Source: Serinibacter salmoneus (GTDB lineage: Bacteria; Actinomycetota; Actinomycetes; Actinomycetales; Beutenbergiaceae). From it: a stretch of DNA of 64,000 bases. Location: contig NZ_PDJD01000001.1 in assembly GCF_002563925.1 (NCBI RefSeq), positions 1,556,973-1,620,972 on the forward strand. Direction: 5' to 3'. The translations under genes and the position numbers were made by a program. A model generated the notes under the pieces. The model saw only the letters and a program-made list of their open reading frames with translations, searched no databases and was not told where the DNA came from. Below, in pieces: positions 34,473-43,663 of the stretch. Numbering within the stretch: the first letter of the stretch is position 1; every line of letters starts with the position of its first letter.

Positions 34473-34834
34473 GCACCCGCTCTCGTGAGCAGGACCTGCT
34501 GGACTTCGCTCGTGCCGGCGTGACGATCGATGAGATCGCCCGCCGCCTGGACTACCCCGACCCCGACCAGGCGCGTGTGGCGCTCGCGGTGCTGCTGCGG
34601 GAGGCGACGCCGGAGCTGCGGACGGACGACGTCGCGGTGCTCCTGGAGTGGGAGCGGCTGGATCGTCTCCATGTCGCGGTGTGGCCGAAGGCGATGAAGG
34701 GCGACGTCGCGGCCGTGGAGCAGGCGTTGCGGATCGGTGATCGCCGCCGGCAGATCAAGGCGGACCTCGCACGCGCGCCGCAGGCGCAGGAGCGTCGGGG
34801 GGTGGCGACCGGACCCTGGGGAGGTGCTCGGTGA
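34469..34834 (+). CDS. Small HTH-like protein before the large terminase
   Basis: 121 aa from GTG 34469. HTH-like RAGVTIDEIARRLDYPDPDQ at residues 15-35, and a helical RLHVAVWPKAMKGDVAAVEQAL that resembles small-terminase oligomerisation helices. It overlaps the large subunit start by four bases. It is an alternative candidate for the DNA-recognition subunit. Confidence 0.55.
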   Translation: MSTRSREQDLLDFARAGVTIDEIARRLDYPDPDQARVALAVLLREATPELRTDDVAVLLEWERLDRLHVAVWPKAMKGDVAAVEQALRIGDRRRQIKADLARAPQAQERRGVATGPWGGAR

Positions 34835-36573
34835 GCGCGTCGACTCTCCCTCGGCAGAAGCCGCGACGTAAGCGGCTGGGGTCGCGGGTGCCGCGGGTGT
34901 TCACTCCCCCGTTGCAGCCGTTGGAGCCACGCTCGGCGGCGACGGAGGCCCGCACGCTGGGGTACGACGTCATCGACTTCGCGCGCGATGTGCTGGGGAT
35001 CGTCCTGCACCCGTGGCAGGAGTGGCTGCTGATCCACATGCTCGAGCTGAACGAGGACGGCAGCCTGCGGTTCCGGTACGCCGTGGTGCTGGTGGCTCGG
35101 CAGAACGGCAAGTCGACGATCTCGAAGATCCTCGCGCTGTGGTTCATGGTCGTGTGGGGATGGCCGCTCGTGCTGGGCACCGCGCAGGACCTGGACGTCG
35201 CGGAGGAGATCTGGCAGGGCGTCGTCGACTGGGTCGAGGACGAGGAGAACTACCCGGACCTGGCCGCGCTGCTGCAGCGCGTGGTGAAGGTCAACGGGAA
35301 GAAGAGCCTGGAGCTGACCTCCGGCGCCCGGTACAAGGTGAAGGCCGCGAACCGGAAGGCCGGCCGTGGCTTGTCGGGGAACCTCGTGCTGCTGGATGAG
35401 CTGCGGGAGCATCACTCGTTCGCGGCGTGGGGCGCGATCACCAAGACGACCATGGCCCGCGCGGAGGCGCTGATCCTGTGCCTGTCGAACGCGGGCGATG
35501 AGGCCTCGGTGGTGCTGCGGCACCTTCGGATGCTGGCGCACGCCGCGATCGGGGATCCGGACGGGATCAACGCGGCCGCGGGGCAGTCCTCGGAGGGGCT
35601 GACGGAGTTCGACCTTGACGAGGTCGCCGAGGCGCTCGAGGAGGACCTGGAGGACCTCGACCCGGAGGACCTCGACGCGGATCCGGACATGCTGTTCCTG
35701 GCGGAGTGGTCCTCCACTCCCGGGTGCGATCCGCGCGACCGGGACGAGTGGTGCTGGTCGAACCCGGCACTGGGTCACCCGAACGGGATCACCGAGCGCG
35801 CGATCGTCGGTGCGTTGAAGGCTGATGACCTGCGGACGTTCCGCGAGGAGAACCTGTGCCAGTGGAACGACGGCGTCGCAGACGGGCCCTTCCCGCCGGG
35901 TTCGTGGGAGCAGGGCCAGAACGTCCCCGAGGAGACGCCAGACGGTGCGCTTCGGGTCGCGGCGGCAGATGAGCTGCAAGGTCCACTCGTGGCGTGCGTG
36001 GACATGTCCGTGCAGCGTGCTCACGCGTGGATCGCCGTCGGCGGCTACCGGGCGGACGGGCTGCCGCAGGTGGAGATCGTCGCGAAGCGCGCTGGTGATG
36101 ACTGGGTGCGTGAGTGGCTCCTGACAACGGGTGTCGAACGTGGCGTCACTGCCGTGACCGGCCAGGCGAAGGGCGCACCGATCAGCCCGCTGATCGCGAC
36201 GCTGGAGGCTGAGGTCGCGTTCCCCATCGACGTGGTGCCGCTGGCGGGTTCGGACCTGCTGGAGGCGTTCGCGTGGACGTTCGACGCTGTCCGTGACGGG
36301 AAGGTCCGCCACAACCGTCAGGGCCCGTTGGATCGCGCCGCCGGCACCGCGAAGACGAACACCCTCTCTCAGGGCGCCAAGCTGCTGGACCGGCGCCACG
36401 CGGACATCGACGTGGCTCCGCTGCAGGCGTTCATCGGGGCGTACTGGCTGCTGGCTCGCCGACCGGCGAAGCCCGCTGCTCCCGCGCCTCAACTCCCCCT
36501 CGCTGTGCGCGAGTCGTGGGACGACGTGCCCGGGCAGACGTTGACCGGTGACCTGAACGACATCGAGTTCTGA
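34831..36573 (+). CDS. Terminase large subunit
   Basis: 580 aa. ATPase: Walker A VARQNGKST (residues about 85-93) and Walker B LVLLDELREH (about 186). The C-terminal RNase H-like nuclease begins at VACVDMSVQRAHAW. It pumps DNA into the prohead and cuts concatemers. Full length for the family. Confidence 0.92.
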   Translation: MSASTLPRQKPRRKRLGSRVPRVFTPPLQPLEPRSAATEARTLGYDVIDFARDVLGIVLHPWQEWLLIHMLELNEDGSLRFRYAVVLVARQNGKSTISKILALWFMVVWGWPLVLGTAQDLDVAEEIWQGVVDWVEDEENYPDLAALLQRVVKVNGKKSLELTSGARYKVKAANRKAGRGLSGNLVLLDELREHHSFAAWGAITKTTMARAEALILCLSNAGDEASVVLRHLRMLAHAAIGDPDGINAAAGQSSEGLTEFDLDEVAEALEEDLEDLDPEDLDADPDMLFLAEWSSTPGCDPRDRDEWCWSNPALGHPNGITERAIVGALKADDLRTFREENLCQWNDGVADGPFPPGSWEQGQNVPEETPDGALRVAAADELQGPLVACVDMSVQRAHAWIAVGGYRADGLPQVEIVAKRAGDDWVREWLLTTGVERGVTAVTGQAKGAPISPLIATLEAEVAFPIDVVPLAGSDLLEAFAWTFDAVRDGKVRHNRQGPLDRAAGTAKTNTLSQGAKLLDRRHADIDVAPLQAFIGAYWLLARRPAKPAAPAPQLPLAVRESWDDVPGQTLTGDLNDIEF

Positions 36574-36590
36574 GTGAGAGGGGGTATGCG

Positions 36591-37865
36591 ATGACGGCTC
36601 CCACGACCCCCAGCGGGTACACCAGCGAGGTCACCTCGCAGTGGTGGGATGACGCTCAGCACGAGACGGCGCCGGAGCTGCGGTGGCCGAACAACATCGA
36701 GGTGTACGACAAGATGCGCCGCACCGACGCGCAGGTCATGTCGGTGCTTCGCGCGGTCACGCTCCCGATCCGGCGGACGGCGTGGCGGTTGGACCCGAAC
36801 GGCGCTCGCGATGAGGTCGTGGAGTTGGTCGCGGAGGATCTGGGGTTGCCGATTGTGGGCCGTCAGACGTTGCCGCCGGTGCGGGCGCGGGATCGGTTCT
36901 CCTGGAAGGAGCACCTGTACCACGCGCTGCTGATGCTGCCGTTTGGGCACTCCCCGTTCGAGCAGGTGTACCGCATCGAGGACGGTCAGGTGCGGCTGCG
37001 GAAGTTGGAGTGGCGCCCGCCTCGGACGATATCGAAGGTGGAGGTCGCCGCGGATGGTGGTCTGGTGGCGCTGGAGCAGGTGTCGAGCACGACGGGGCGC
37101 GCGGCGCGCATGCCGGTGGATCGCCTGGTGGTGTACGTGAACGATCGTGAGGGTGGGAACTGGCTGGGTCAGTCGCTCCTGCGGACGGCGTACAAGCCGT
37201 GGATCCTGAAGGACCGGATGCTGCGGGTGCAGGCGCAGACGGTGGACCGCAACGGAATGGGTGTCCCGGTGTACACCGCCTCGGACCGCGAGATCGTCGG
37301 CGAGTCGGCAGAGGATCGGCAGCGGCGTGAGCAGCAGGAGGTCGCCCGGGGTCAGGAGATCGCCTCCAGTGTTCGCTCGGGTCAGACGGCCGGCGCGTCT
37401 CTCGCGCCGGGAGCGAAGCTCGAGTTGCTGGGCGTGTCCGGGACTCTCCCGGATGCCACTCCCCCGATTCGCTACTACGACGAGCAGATCGCACGCTCGG
37501 TCCTGGCGCACTTCCTGAATCTCGGCACGGAGACCGGCTCGTGGGCGCTCGGCTCGACGTTCGCGAACTTCTTCGTGGAGTCGCTGCAGGCGCTCGCGGG
37601 GTCGGTGGCCGATGTCGCGACTCAGCACGTGGTGGAGGACCTGGTCGATCTGAACTGGGGCGAGCGTGAGCGGGCGCCGCGTGTGGTGTTCGACGCGATC
37701 GGTTCGCAGCGTGACGCGACGGCGGAGGCCGTGAAGGTCCTCATCGATGCTCGCGCGATCACGCCGGACGAGCCGCTGGAGGACTTCTTGCGTCTGGCCT
37801 ACGGGCTGCCGGCCGCGGCCCCCTCGACCCGTCAGCCCGACGTCGACGAGCAGGAGGAATCATGA
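36591..37865 (+). CDS. Portal protein
   Basis: 424 aa. Helical N-terminus, a beta wing with HSPFEQVYRI, a long central stem region and C-terminal clip (SWALGSTFANFFVESLQAL), resembling DUF935/SPP1-type portals. It forms the dodecameric ring for DNA entry. Located directly after the large terminase, as expected. Confidence 0.85.
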   Translation: MTAPTTPSGYTSEVTSQWWDDAQHETAPELRWPNNIEVYDKMRRTDAQVMSVLRAVTLPIRRTAWRLDPNGARDEVVELVAEDLGLPIVGRQTLPPVRARDRFSWKEHLYHALLMLPFGHSPFEQVYRIEDGQVRLRKLEWRPPRTISKVEVAADGGLVALEQVSSTTGRAARMPVDRLVVYVNDREGGNWLGQSLLRTAYKPWILKDRMLRVQAQTVDRNGMGVPVYTASDREIVGESAEDRQRREQQEVARGQEIASSVRSGQTAGASLAPGAKLELLGVSGTLPDATPPIRYYDEQIARSVLAHFLNLGTETGSWALGSTFANFFVESLQALAGSVADVATQHVVEDLVDLNWGERERAPRVVFDAIGSQRDATAEAVKVLIDARAITPDEPLEDFLRLAYGLPAAAPSTRQPDVDEQEES

Positions 37866-39175
37866 CGCGCAGCACGATGGACCCGCGGGCGATGCCCCCG
37901 GGTGGGTACCGGATGGAAGCGACCGGGCAGGACACCGCCGACGTCTACGTCTACGGAACGATCGGTGCCGGGTTCTGGTCTGACGGGGTGAGCGCGTCCG
38001 ACTTCGTGCGTGAGCTCGCTGACCTGGACGTCTCCGAGATCAACCTGTGGGTGAACTCCCCGGGCGGGCTCGTGAAGGACGGGGTGTCCATGATGAACGC
38101 CATCGCGCGGCACTCCGCCCGGGTGGTCGCGCACGTCGATGGGCTCGCTGCCTCGGCGGCGTCGTTCCTGATCATGGCTGCTGACGAGGTGGTCATGGGC
38201 CGCGGGTCGGAGCTGATGATTCACGACGCGTCGAACATCGCGTGGGGTGACGCGCGGGTTCTGCGGAACGTGGCGGACCAGCTCGACAAGACGAGCGCGA
38301 CTATCGCGTCGGTCTACGCCGAGCGCGCGGGCGGCACCGCGCAGGAGTGGCGTGAGGCGATGCTCGAGGAGACCTGGTACTCGGATGAGGAAGCGGTGGC
38401 CGCGGGCCTCGCGGACAAGGTCCTCACCCTCACCGGCGACACCGCCAGCACCGATGAGGCCGACGAGCCCGCCAACGCGGTCGCGCAGCTCGCGCGGGCC
38501 GCTGGCTTTGAGCACGCCGGCCGCGGTGATGCCCCCGCCCCCTACATGCCCCGCCGCACCGCGGCGGCAGCCGGACCCCGCCCGGCCAACCTGAACGGCG
38601 CCCTCGCGGCGCTCGCGTCCCTCTCGGGGGTCGCAACACCGCCGGCGCCGCCGGTGGATACCCATTCCTCAACAGGAAGCGAGGACGGCCCCATGGTCGA
38701 CTTCATGAAGGGGGTCCGTGAGCGGCTGGGTGTGCCGGCCGACGCGAACCTGAACGATGAGCAGGTGCTCGCCGCGCTGGACGAGGCCCTGGCCGAGCAG
38801 AGCGACGAGCCCACGACGACTTCCGCATCGGCGCTGCCGGATGGTGCGGTGGCCATCGACAGCGAGGTGCTCGCCGGGCTGAAGGCTGACGCCGCCGCCG
38901 GTCGCGCCGCGCGCGACGAGCAGGAGAAGTCCGCTCGCGCTGCCCTGGTGGAGGCCGCCGTCGCGGACGGGCGCATCCTGCCCCGTCAGCGCGAGGGGTG
39001 GCTGAACAAGCTCACCCACGAGAAGGACGCCGCGGAGGCGCTCGCGAGCCTGGAGCCGGGTCTGGTGCCCACCAGTGCGAAGGGCTTCACCGGTGGGGTC
39101 GATGAGGCCCGTGACGAGGACGGTGACCTGTACGCGAAGGCGTGGGGCGCCCCGGAGCAGAAGGAGGCGGAGTGA
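37862..39175 (+). CDS. ClpP-like head maturation protease fused to scaffold
   Basis: 437 aa. Residues about 25-205 are ClpP/SppA-like: the nucleophile region GLAASAASFLIM, the histidine in ELMIHDASN, then DKVLTL. Residues about 230-275 are a flexible linker. Residues 278-437 are an acidic, helical scaffold (EVLAGLKADAAAGRAARDEQ). The protease clears scaffold from the prohead. An internal start at 38693 could make the scaffold alone. Confidence 0.88.
   Translation: MTRSTMDPRAMPPGGYRMEATGQDTADVYVYGTIGAGFWSDGVSASDFVRELADLDVSEINLWVNSPGGLVKDGVSMMNAIARHSARVVAHVDGLAASAASFLIMAADEVVMGRGSELMIHDASNIAWGDARVLRNVADQLDKTSATIASVYAERAGGTAQEWREAMLEETWYSDEEAVAAGLADKVLTLTGDTASTDEADEPANAVAQLARAAGFEHAGRGDAPAPYMPRRTAAAAGPRPANLNGALAALASLSGVATPPAPPVDTHSSTGSEDGPMVDFMKGVRERLGVPADANLNDEQVLAALDEALAEQSDEPTTTSASALPDGAVAIDSEVLAGLKADAAAGRAARDEQEKSARAALVEAAVADGRILPRQREGWLNKLTHEKDAAEALASLEPGLVPTSAKGFTGGVDEARDEDGDLYAKAWGAPEQKEAE
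38693..39175 (+). CDS. Nested scaffold protein (internal start within the protease gene)
   Basis: 160 aa in the same frame. GAGGA lies seven bases before ATG 38693, and a start here yields exactly the helical scaffold part (MVDFMKGVRERLGV onward). The layout is like lambda C/Nu3. Translation is inferred. Confidence 0.5.
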   Translation: MVDFMKGVRERLGVPADANLNDEQVLAALDEALAEQSDEPTTTSASALPDGAVAIDSEVLAGLKADAAAGRAARDEQEKSARAALVEAAVADGRILPRQREGWLNKLTHEKDAAEALASLEPGLVPTSAKGFTGGVDEARDEDGDLYAKAWGAPEQKEAE

Positions 39176-39528
39176 TGGCATCGCACATCCACATGTTCAA
39201 GCCCGGTGCGGCGGTGACGTGCGCCGCTGGCGCTGACATCACCGGTGGCCAGGTGGTGGCGATCTCGGGTGACCGGGAGGTGTCGCCGGCTGGCGCTGCG
39301 AGCACCGCGGTGTTCGGGGTGGCCGCGACCGACGTGAAGGACGGTGAGGACGTCCTCGTGCTGCGAGGTGGTGTTCAGGAGCTCGTGGCGTCGGCCGCGA
39401 TCGCTGCTGGTGCCCGTGTCGCGGCTGCGGCCGGTGGGAAGGTCGCCACGGCGACCGAGAACACCATCGGCCTCGCGATCACCGCCGCGTCCGCGGCGGA
39501 CGACAAGCTCCAGATCGCTCTGGACTGA
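39175..39528 (+). CDS. Capsid decoration-type protein
   Basis: 117 aa, small, glycine/alanine-rich beta protein between protease and capsid (ADITGGQVVAISGDREVSPA), matching the DUF2190/decoration proteins of siphoviruses. TGATG overlap with the protease. Confidence 0.7.
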   Translation: MASHIHMFKPGAAVTCAAGADITGGQVVAISGDREVSPAGAASTAVFGVAATDVKDGEDVLVLRGGVQELVASAAIAAGARVAAAAGGKVATATENTIGLAITAASAADDKLQIALD

Positions 39529-39545
39529 GAGAGAAGGGAAGGCAC

Positions 39546-40469
39546 ATGGCGAACTCGCTGACCTACCCGGTCCCGGCGATCACCGGGACCGAGAATCTGT
39601 CCGCTGAGCAGATTCACCAGCTGCTGCTGTCCAAGTCCGCCGTCGCGCGGCGGGTGCGGACGCTGGCGGACCAGAGGTTCATCTCCGATGCCCTGCTGAC
39701 GGGCCAGTACCGCACGGAGGGTGGGGCGATCCTGTACGAGACGGGAGAGCCGATCTTCCCCGAGGGTGACCCGGAGGTCATCGCGCCGGGTGGTGAGTAC
39801 CCGCTGGAGCAGATCACCACGGGTGAGCTCGCGGCGGCGAAGGTCGACAAGTGGGGCAAGGACTACCCGATCACGGATGAGTCCATCAAGCGCCGCGGGA
39901 TCGACCCGGTCAACAAGACCCTCACCCGCGCGGTCAACGGGATGGTGCGTCACACCGACGGGACCTCGCTGGGTGTGATCGCCTCGAAGGTGACCGCGAC
40001 CAGTGCGGCGTCCGCCGGGTGGACGACCGCGTCCGCGATCGCCCGTTCGGTCGAGCTCGCGAAGGCGCGCGGTGAGGAGTCCGGTGAGGGACACGTCTTC
40101 GACACGATCGTCCTGACGCCGACGAACTACGCGACGGTGATGAGCCTGTTCCTCGATGCGGGGCTGCTGCCTCGTGAGGCGGCGAACCCGCTCATCACGG
40201 GCCGCTGGCCGGAGGTGCTCGACATGCGGTGGCTGCGCTCGGCGCACGTGCCCACCTCGGCGCCCATGCTGGTGGACAGCGACGAGCTCGGGGGCATGGC
40301 CAACGAGAACCTCGGTGGCCCCGGGTACGCCTCCGCTGGCCGCTCGATCGAGACGAAGGTCATCCGCGACGACAAGACCGACAGCTACCTCGTGCGGGTG
40401 CGTCGCGTCTCGGTGGCCGTGGTGACCGACCCGTCCGCGGGTGTCCTGATCACCGGGACGGGCCTCTGA
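39546..40469 (+). CDS. Major capsid protein
   Basis: 307 aa. HK97-fold features: N-terminal helix with KSAVARRVRTLADQRFISDAL, an E-loop-like region, WGKDYPITDESIKRR, and a C-terminal VRRVSVAVVTDPSAGVL strand. There is no N-terminal delta domain because the scaffold is separate. GAGAAGGGAAGG precedes the ATG. Confidence 0.85.
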   Translation: MANSLTYPVPAITGTENLSAEQIHQLLLSKSAVARRVRTLADQRFISDALLTGQYRTEGGAILYETGEPIFPEGDPEVIAPGGEYPLEQITTGELAAAKVDKWGKDYPITDESIKRRGIDPVNKTLTRAVNGMVRHTDGTSLGVIASKVTATSAASAGWTTASAIARSVELAKARGEESGEGHVFDTIVLTPTNYATVMSLFLDAGLLPREAANPLITGRWPEVLDMRWLRSAHVPTSAPMLVDSDELGGMANENLGGPGYASAGRSIETKVIRDDKTDSYLVRVRRVSVAVVTDPSAGVLITGTGL

Positions 40470-40723
40470 TGGCCGCGGCGAAGAAGTGGGCCGTGAAGGC
40501 CCCGCAGATCGTCGTGAAGGTCGAGGGCGCCCAGGGTGGCGAGGTGTACCTGCGCAAGGGCCGGGTGCTCCCCGCGACCGTGAAGCCCGAGGAGGTCAAG
40601 CGGCTCGCGAGCCTCGGCCTGGTCGTCGAGGTGAAGGAGTCGCCCAAGGAGCAGGCGCCAGGTGGCGACGGTGGCGACGGCGGCTCCGCCGGCGCCAGTG
40701 CCAGCGGCGACAGCGGGAAGTAG
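40469..40723 (+). CDS. Hypothetical virion protein, small and basic
   Basis: 84 aa, N-terminal basic beta segment (KKWAVKAPQIVVKVEG) and a low-complexity GDGGDGGSAGASASG tail. TGATG overlap with the capsid gene. Possibly a head decoration or spike. Confidence 0.55.
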   Translation: MAAAKKWAVKAPQIVVKVEGAQGGEVYLRKGRVLPATVKPEEVKRLASLGLVVEVKESPKEQAPGGDGGDGGSAGASASGDSGK

Positions 40724-40739
40724 CGAGGGAGGGGGCGTC

Positions 40740-41174
40740 ATGCCGGGAGACTTCGCGACGAAGGACGACATCGTGAACGCGTGGCGCCCCCTCAGCGCTG
40801 GGGAGGAGCGTCGGGCTGACTACTGGCTCGAGGTCGCTTCCCGCAGGATCCGCAACCGGTGGCCGGACGTCGACGCGCGGCTTGCGCTGCCCGTGGGTGA
40901 CCCGAGGGCGCTCGCTGAGTTCGACGTGCGGGACGTCGTCGTGCCTCTGGTCATCGAGGTGCTCGGTGGTCCACCGGTCCCCCATGCGACGTCGTTCAGC
41001 ATCACCTCGGGTGTGGAGTCCCGGTCGGTCACTCTCGCGAAGTCGGGGCCGGCGGACCTGGCTCTGTTCGAGCCGTGGATGGTGGAGGTGTTCGAGGGGA
41101 AGGCGGATCCTGCCCCTCAGCCCTCCGGCCGGTTCCCCGAGCCGTGGGAGCCGTTCGCCGAGTGGCGGGAGTGA
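40740..41174 (+). CDS. Head-tail connector protein
   Basis: 144 aa. The helical N-terminus ATKDDIVNAWRPLSAGEERRADYWLEVASRRI is typical of HK97 gp6/Gp15-like connector proteins that sit beneath the portal. First of the neck gene set. Confidence 0.75.
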   Translation: MPGDFATKDDIVNAWRPLSAGEERRADYWLEVASRRIRNRWPDVDARLALPVGDPRALAEFDVRDVVVPLVIEVLGGPPVPHATSFSITSGVESRSVTLAKSGPADLALFEPWMVEVFEGKADPAPQPSGRFPEPWEPFAEWRE

Positions 41175-41177
41175 CCG

Positions 41178-41522
41178 GTGAGCTTCTGGGACCTGCACAC
41201 CCGAGCGGTGACGGTGACCTCCACGACCTACGGGGAGCCCGGACCCACGGGCGTGCCGACGATGGTCACGACCCCTCGCGTGATCGAGGGCGTGAACGTG
41301 CAGCAGGTCGGCACGAGCGAGTCGGTGGGCAGTCAGACCCTGGTCACGGGGCGGTGGCGGGTGTCCTGCCCGGCCCTGGCCCTGTGGGTGCAGCCGGGTG
41401 ACCCTGTGACGCTCGATGGTGACTCCGCGGAGTACTTCGTGGAGGGTGAGCCCGCGCACTTGCGCGGCGGGGTGCTGGATCACACCGAGTTCGTGGTGTC
41501 CTCGCGGCGGAAGGGGGCGTGA
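41178..41522 (+). CDS. Head closure (stopper) protein
   Basis: 114 aa, all-beta with the pattern of SPP1 gp16-type closure proteins (RVIEGVNVQQVG...ALWVQPGDPVTLDGDSAEYFVEGEP). GTG start. The position between connector and tail completion genes supports this. Confidence 0.65.
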   Translation: MSFWDLHTRAVTVTSTTYGEPGPTGVPTMVTTPRVIEGVNVQQVGTSESVGSQTLVTGRWRVSCPALALWVQPGDPVTLDGDSAEYFVEGEPAHLRGGVLDHTEFVVSSRRKGA

Positions 41523-41839
41523 TGGCCAGGAAGCAACCGTTGGATGTCGACGCGCTCGCCGCCCGCGCTCTGGAGTCTCCCGCGGTGCGGGAGGCGTTGC
41601 GGCGCCGCGCGGAGCAACTCCTGCCCCGCGCGCAACGGCTCGCGTACACGGCCGGCGCGAACTCGTTCGCGAAGTCCCTGCGGGTGGAGCAGGGCACCCG
41701 GCCCGGCACGAAGGCGAAGAACGGCCTGCAGCGGCCGTTCGCGCGGGTGGTGGGTGACTCCACGGACGAGATAGCCCGGGCGGATGCGGCCGCGAAGCTC
41801 ACGCGCCGGCAGATCCTGCGCAGGGCCGCTCGTGGGTAG
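41522..41839 (+). CDS. Tail completion / minor neck protein
   Basis: 105 aa, basic and helical (LRRRAEQLLPRAQRLAYTAGAN), like HK97 gp10-type proteins. It overlaps its neighbours. Function inferred from position. Confidence 0.6.
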   Translation: MARKQPLDVDALAARALESPAVREALRRRAEQLLPRAQRLAYTAGANSFAKSLRVEQGTRPGTKAKNGLQRPFARVVGDSTDEIARADAAAKLTRRQILRRAARG

Positions 41840-42221
41840 GTGGCCGAACGCCCAGCAGATCGTGCTGGAGTGGCTGCGCTCGCGGGGCGTCCTGCCCACG
41901 GCTGGGCTCCTGACTGAGGAGCCAGCCAACGGTGACCCGCCCCTGCCTCGGGTCGTCATCGAGGTCCCTGCGCAGTCCTCCGACGGGCTCAACCGCGAGG
42001 TCGACATCGAGTTGACCGCCGTGGCGTCGTCGCTGGACGCCCTGCGCAGCCTCACCTCTGACCTGACCTCGGCGATGTGGGCGCTCGCGGGTAGTGGTAC
42101 CGCGGCTGGCTATGTCGATGAGGTGCGGGAGGAGTTCGGGTTCGGTGATGAGCCGAGTCCGAATCGCGGGGTTCGTCGCGCGATTGCGACGTTCTCTGTC
42201 GTCGTCCGGCCGAGCGCCTGA
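41832..42221 (+). CDS. Tail terminator protein
   Basis: 129 aa from GTG 41832. Alpha/beta fold with VVIEVPAQSSDGLNREVDIEL, fitting lambda gpU/SPP1 gp17-type terminators that cap the tail tube. Last neck gene before the major tail protein. Confidence 0.65.
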   Translation: MGRWPNAQQIVLEWLRSRGVLPTAGLLTEEPANGDPPLPRVVIEVPAQSSDGLNREVDIELTAVASSLDALRSLTSDLTSAMWALAGSGTAAGYVDEVREEFGFGDEPSPNRGVRRAIATFSVVVRPSA

Positions 42222-42245
42222 CACCACCACCGTTCAACCAATTTC

Positions 42246-42280
42246 GCCCCCATGGCGGTCTCTCCGGGCCGTGTGGGGGC
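42246..42280 (+). terminator. Hairpin between tail terminator and major tail protein genes
   Basis: GCCCCCA / TGGGGGC with an inner GGC/GCC, followed by TTCGTCGT. A terminator or attenuator before the highly expressed tail tube gene. Confidence 0.6.
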
Positions 42281-42302
42281 TTCGTCGTGGAAGGGGCGTC
42301 TC

Positions 42303-43184
42303 ATGCCTGATTTCAACCCGGAGCTCAACAACCAGTCGGTGCGCAAGTGGGCGAAGCAGAAGCTGTGCGTGGGACCGCGTTCGCTGCTCTCGCCGGATCC
42401 GTTCGCCTCGGGTCTGTTCGGCGTCGATCACCTTCCGATCGCGGTCCCGGCCGGATTCCTGGACCTCGGCTACATCACGACCGACGGCGTGACCGATTCC
42501 GACTCGATCTCGGCCGAGGGCACGCAGATGCTCCAGACCCTGGACGACGTCCGTCGGGACCTGACGGCGCGGGAGCGGACGCTGTCGCTCACGTTCGGTG
42601 AGCGCAACGCGTGGACGCGGGCGCTGCGGGCTGGGGTGCCGTTCGAGGACTGGCCCGTGGACAAGTACGGCGCGACGGACTACGTCGAGGGCATGGACTC
42701 CGAGGAGGACTTCGAGGAGCTGGTGTGGCTGCTGTACAAGCAGGACTACACCGGCCCGAAGGCGGTGTTCGGGGTGGAGGTGTTCTTCCGAGGGAAGATC
42801 ACGAGCCTGACCGACCGGACCCGCAGTCGGACCGCGGTGGACGGTGTCGGCCTCACGATCAGCCTGCTGCGTGATGACGTCTTCGGCGTGAAGCGCGAGG
42901 CGGAGGACGGTCCGGGTATCGGTGCCGGCTCCACGCTGCCGCAGGTCGCGACGATCACCCCGGCGGAGGCTGTCCCGGGCGACCTCGTCCGGATCGACGG
43001 CTCGCACCTGGGGACGGCGACTGACGTCACGTTCGCGGGCACCTCGGTGGCTGACCTCGAGGTGGCGAGTGCGTCGACGTTGTACGCGATCGTCCCGTCC
43101 GTCTCGGCCGGCACGACCGCGGTCGTGGTCTCCTCCCCGGCTGGGGACTCGGCCACGTTCAGCTACGAGGTCGGCGGCGCCTGA
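42303..43184 (+). CDS. Major tail tube protein with C-terminal IPT/TIG domain
   Basis: 293 aa. Residues 1-210 are a tube protein (VRRDLTARERTLSLTFGERN, EELVWLLYKQDY). Residues about 215-293 are an Ig-like IPT/TIG module (PQVATITPAEAVPGDLVRID...YAIVPSVSAGTTAVVVSSPA). The added Ig domain would decorate the tail surface. Start at ATG 42303. Confidence 0.8.
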   Translation: MPDFNPELNNQSVRKWAKQKLCVGPRSLLSPDPFASGLFGVDHLPIAVPAGFLDLGYITTDGVTDSDSISAEGTQMLQTLDDVRRDLTARERTLSLTFGERNAWTRALRAGVPFEDWPVDKYGATDYVEGMDSEEDFEELVWLLYKQDYTGPKAVFGVEVFFRGKITSLTDRTRSRTAVDGVGLTISLLRDDVFGVKREAEDGPGIGAGSTLPQVATITPAEAVPGDLVRIDGSHLGTATDVTFAGTSVADLEVASASTLYAIVPSVSAGTTAVVVSSPAGDSATFSYEVGGA

Positions 43185-43206
43185 GCCTGCCGCTTCGTGT
43201 GTGACC

Positions 43207-43247
43207 GCGTGGCCCGGGTGGTGCGGGGAACCCCGCCCGGGTCACGC
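43207..43247 (+). promoter_or_regulatory. Long hairpin after the major tail protein gene
   Basis: GCGTGGCCCGGG pairs with CCCGGGTCACGC outside an inner CGGG/CCCG stem-loop. Probably partial termination, lowering the next gene relative to the tail tube. Confidence 0.55.
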
Positions 43248-43288
43248 GCTGTTGGTTCCCCAGGTTCCCCAGGATGTGAGGCACGGTC

Positions 43289-43663
43289 ATGGTCAATCGA
43301 GCGACGCGACGCAAGGTCGCCCGCAAGCAGTTCCGCGAGAAGCTCGCCGAGCAGGTCATCGGTGAGGACTGGCTGGTGGAGGTCGAGCTGGAGAACAGCG
43401 AGGCGTCGATCTTCCTGCGTCCCACGTGTCAGCTCGATGCGATCGACGAGGACCCGGAGTCCTTCGGCGCGAAGGTGAAGGCTGCGCAGACGGCGCATGA
43501 CCTCGCGTTGGTGGCCCTCGGGGAGTACCCGGAGGTCGGCGCGGAGGACCAGCTCACGATGTGGCTGGGCGACGGCGGGACCGTGCAGGATCTGCTGATC
43601 CTGTTCCGGTCGGAGTCGGACGCGCTGGGTGAGCGCCTGGGAAAGTTGCGCTTGGCGCCGTAG
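43289..43663 (+). CDS. Tail assembly chaperone, short form (gpG-like)
   Basis: 124 aa ending LGERLGKLRLAP. Helical and acidic, directly before the tape measure. It is the zero-frame product of the G/GT pair. Confidence 0.85.
   Translation: MVNRATRRKVARKQFREKLAEQVIGEDWLVEVELENSEASIFLRPTCQLDAIDEDPESFGAKVKAAQTAHDLALVALGEYPEVGAEDQLTMWLGDGGTVQDLLILFRSESDALGERLGKLRLAP

Noticed and set aside
34469-34834. Calling this gene the definite small terminase
   Set aside because: The P27-like gene at 32536 has the better motif. Both are left as candidates with different confidence.
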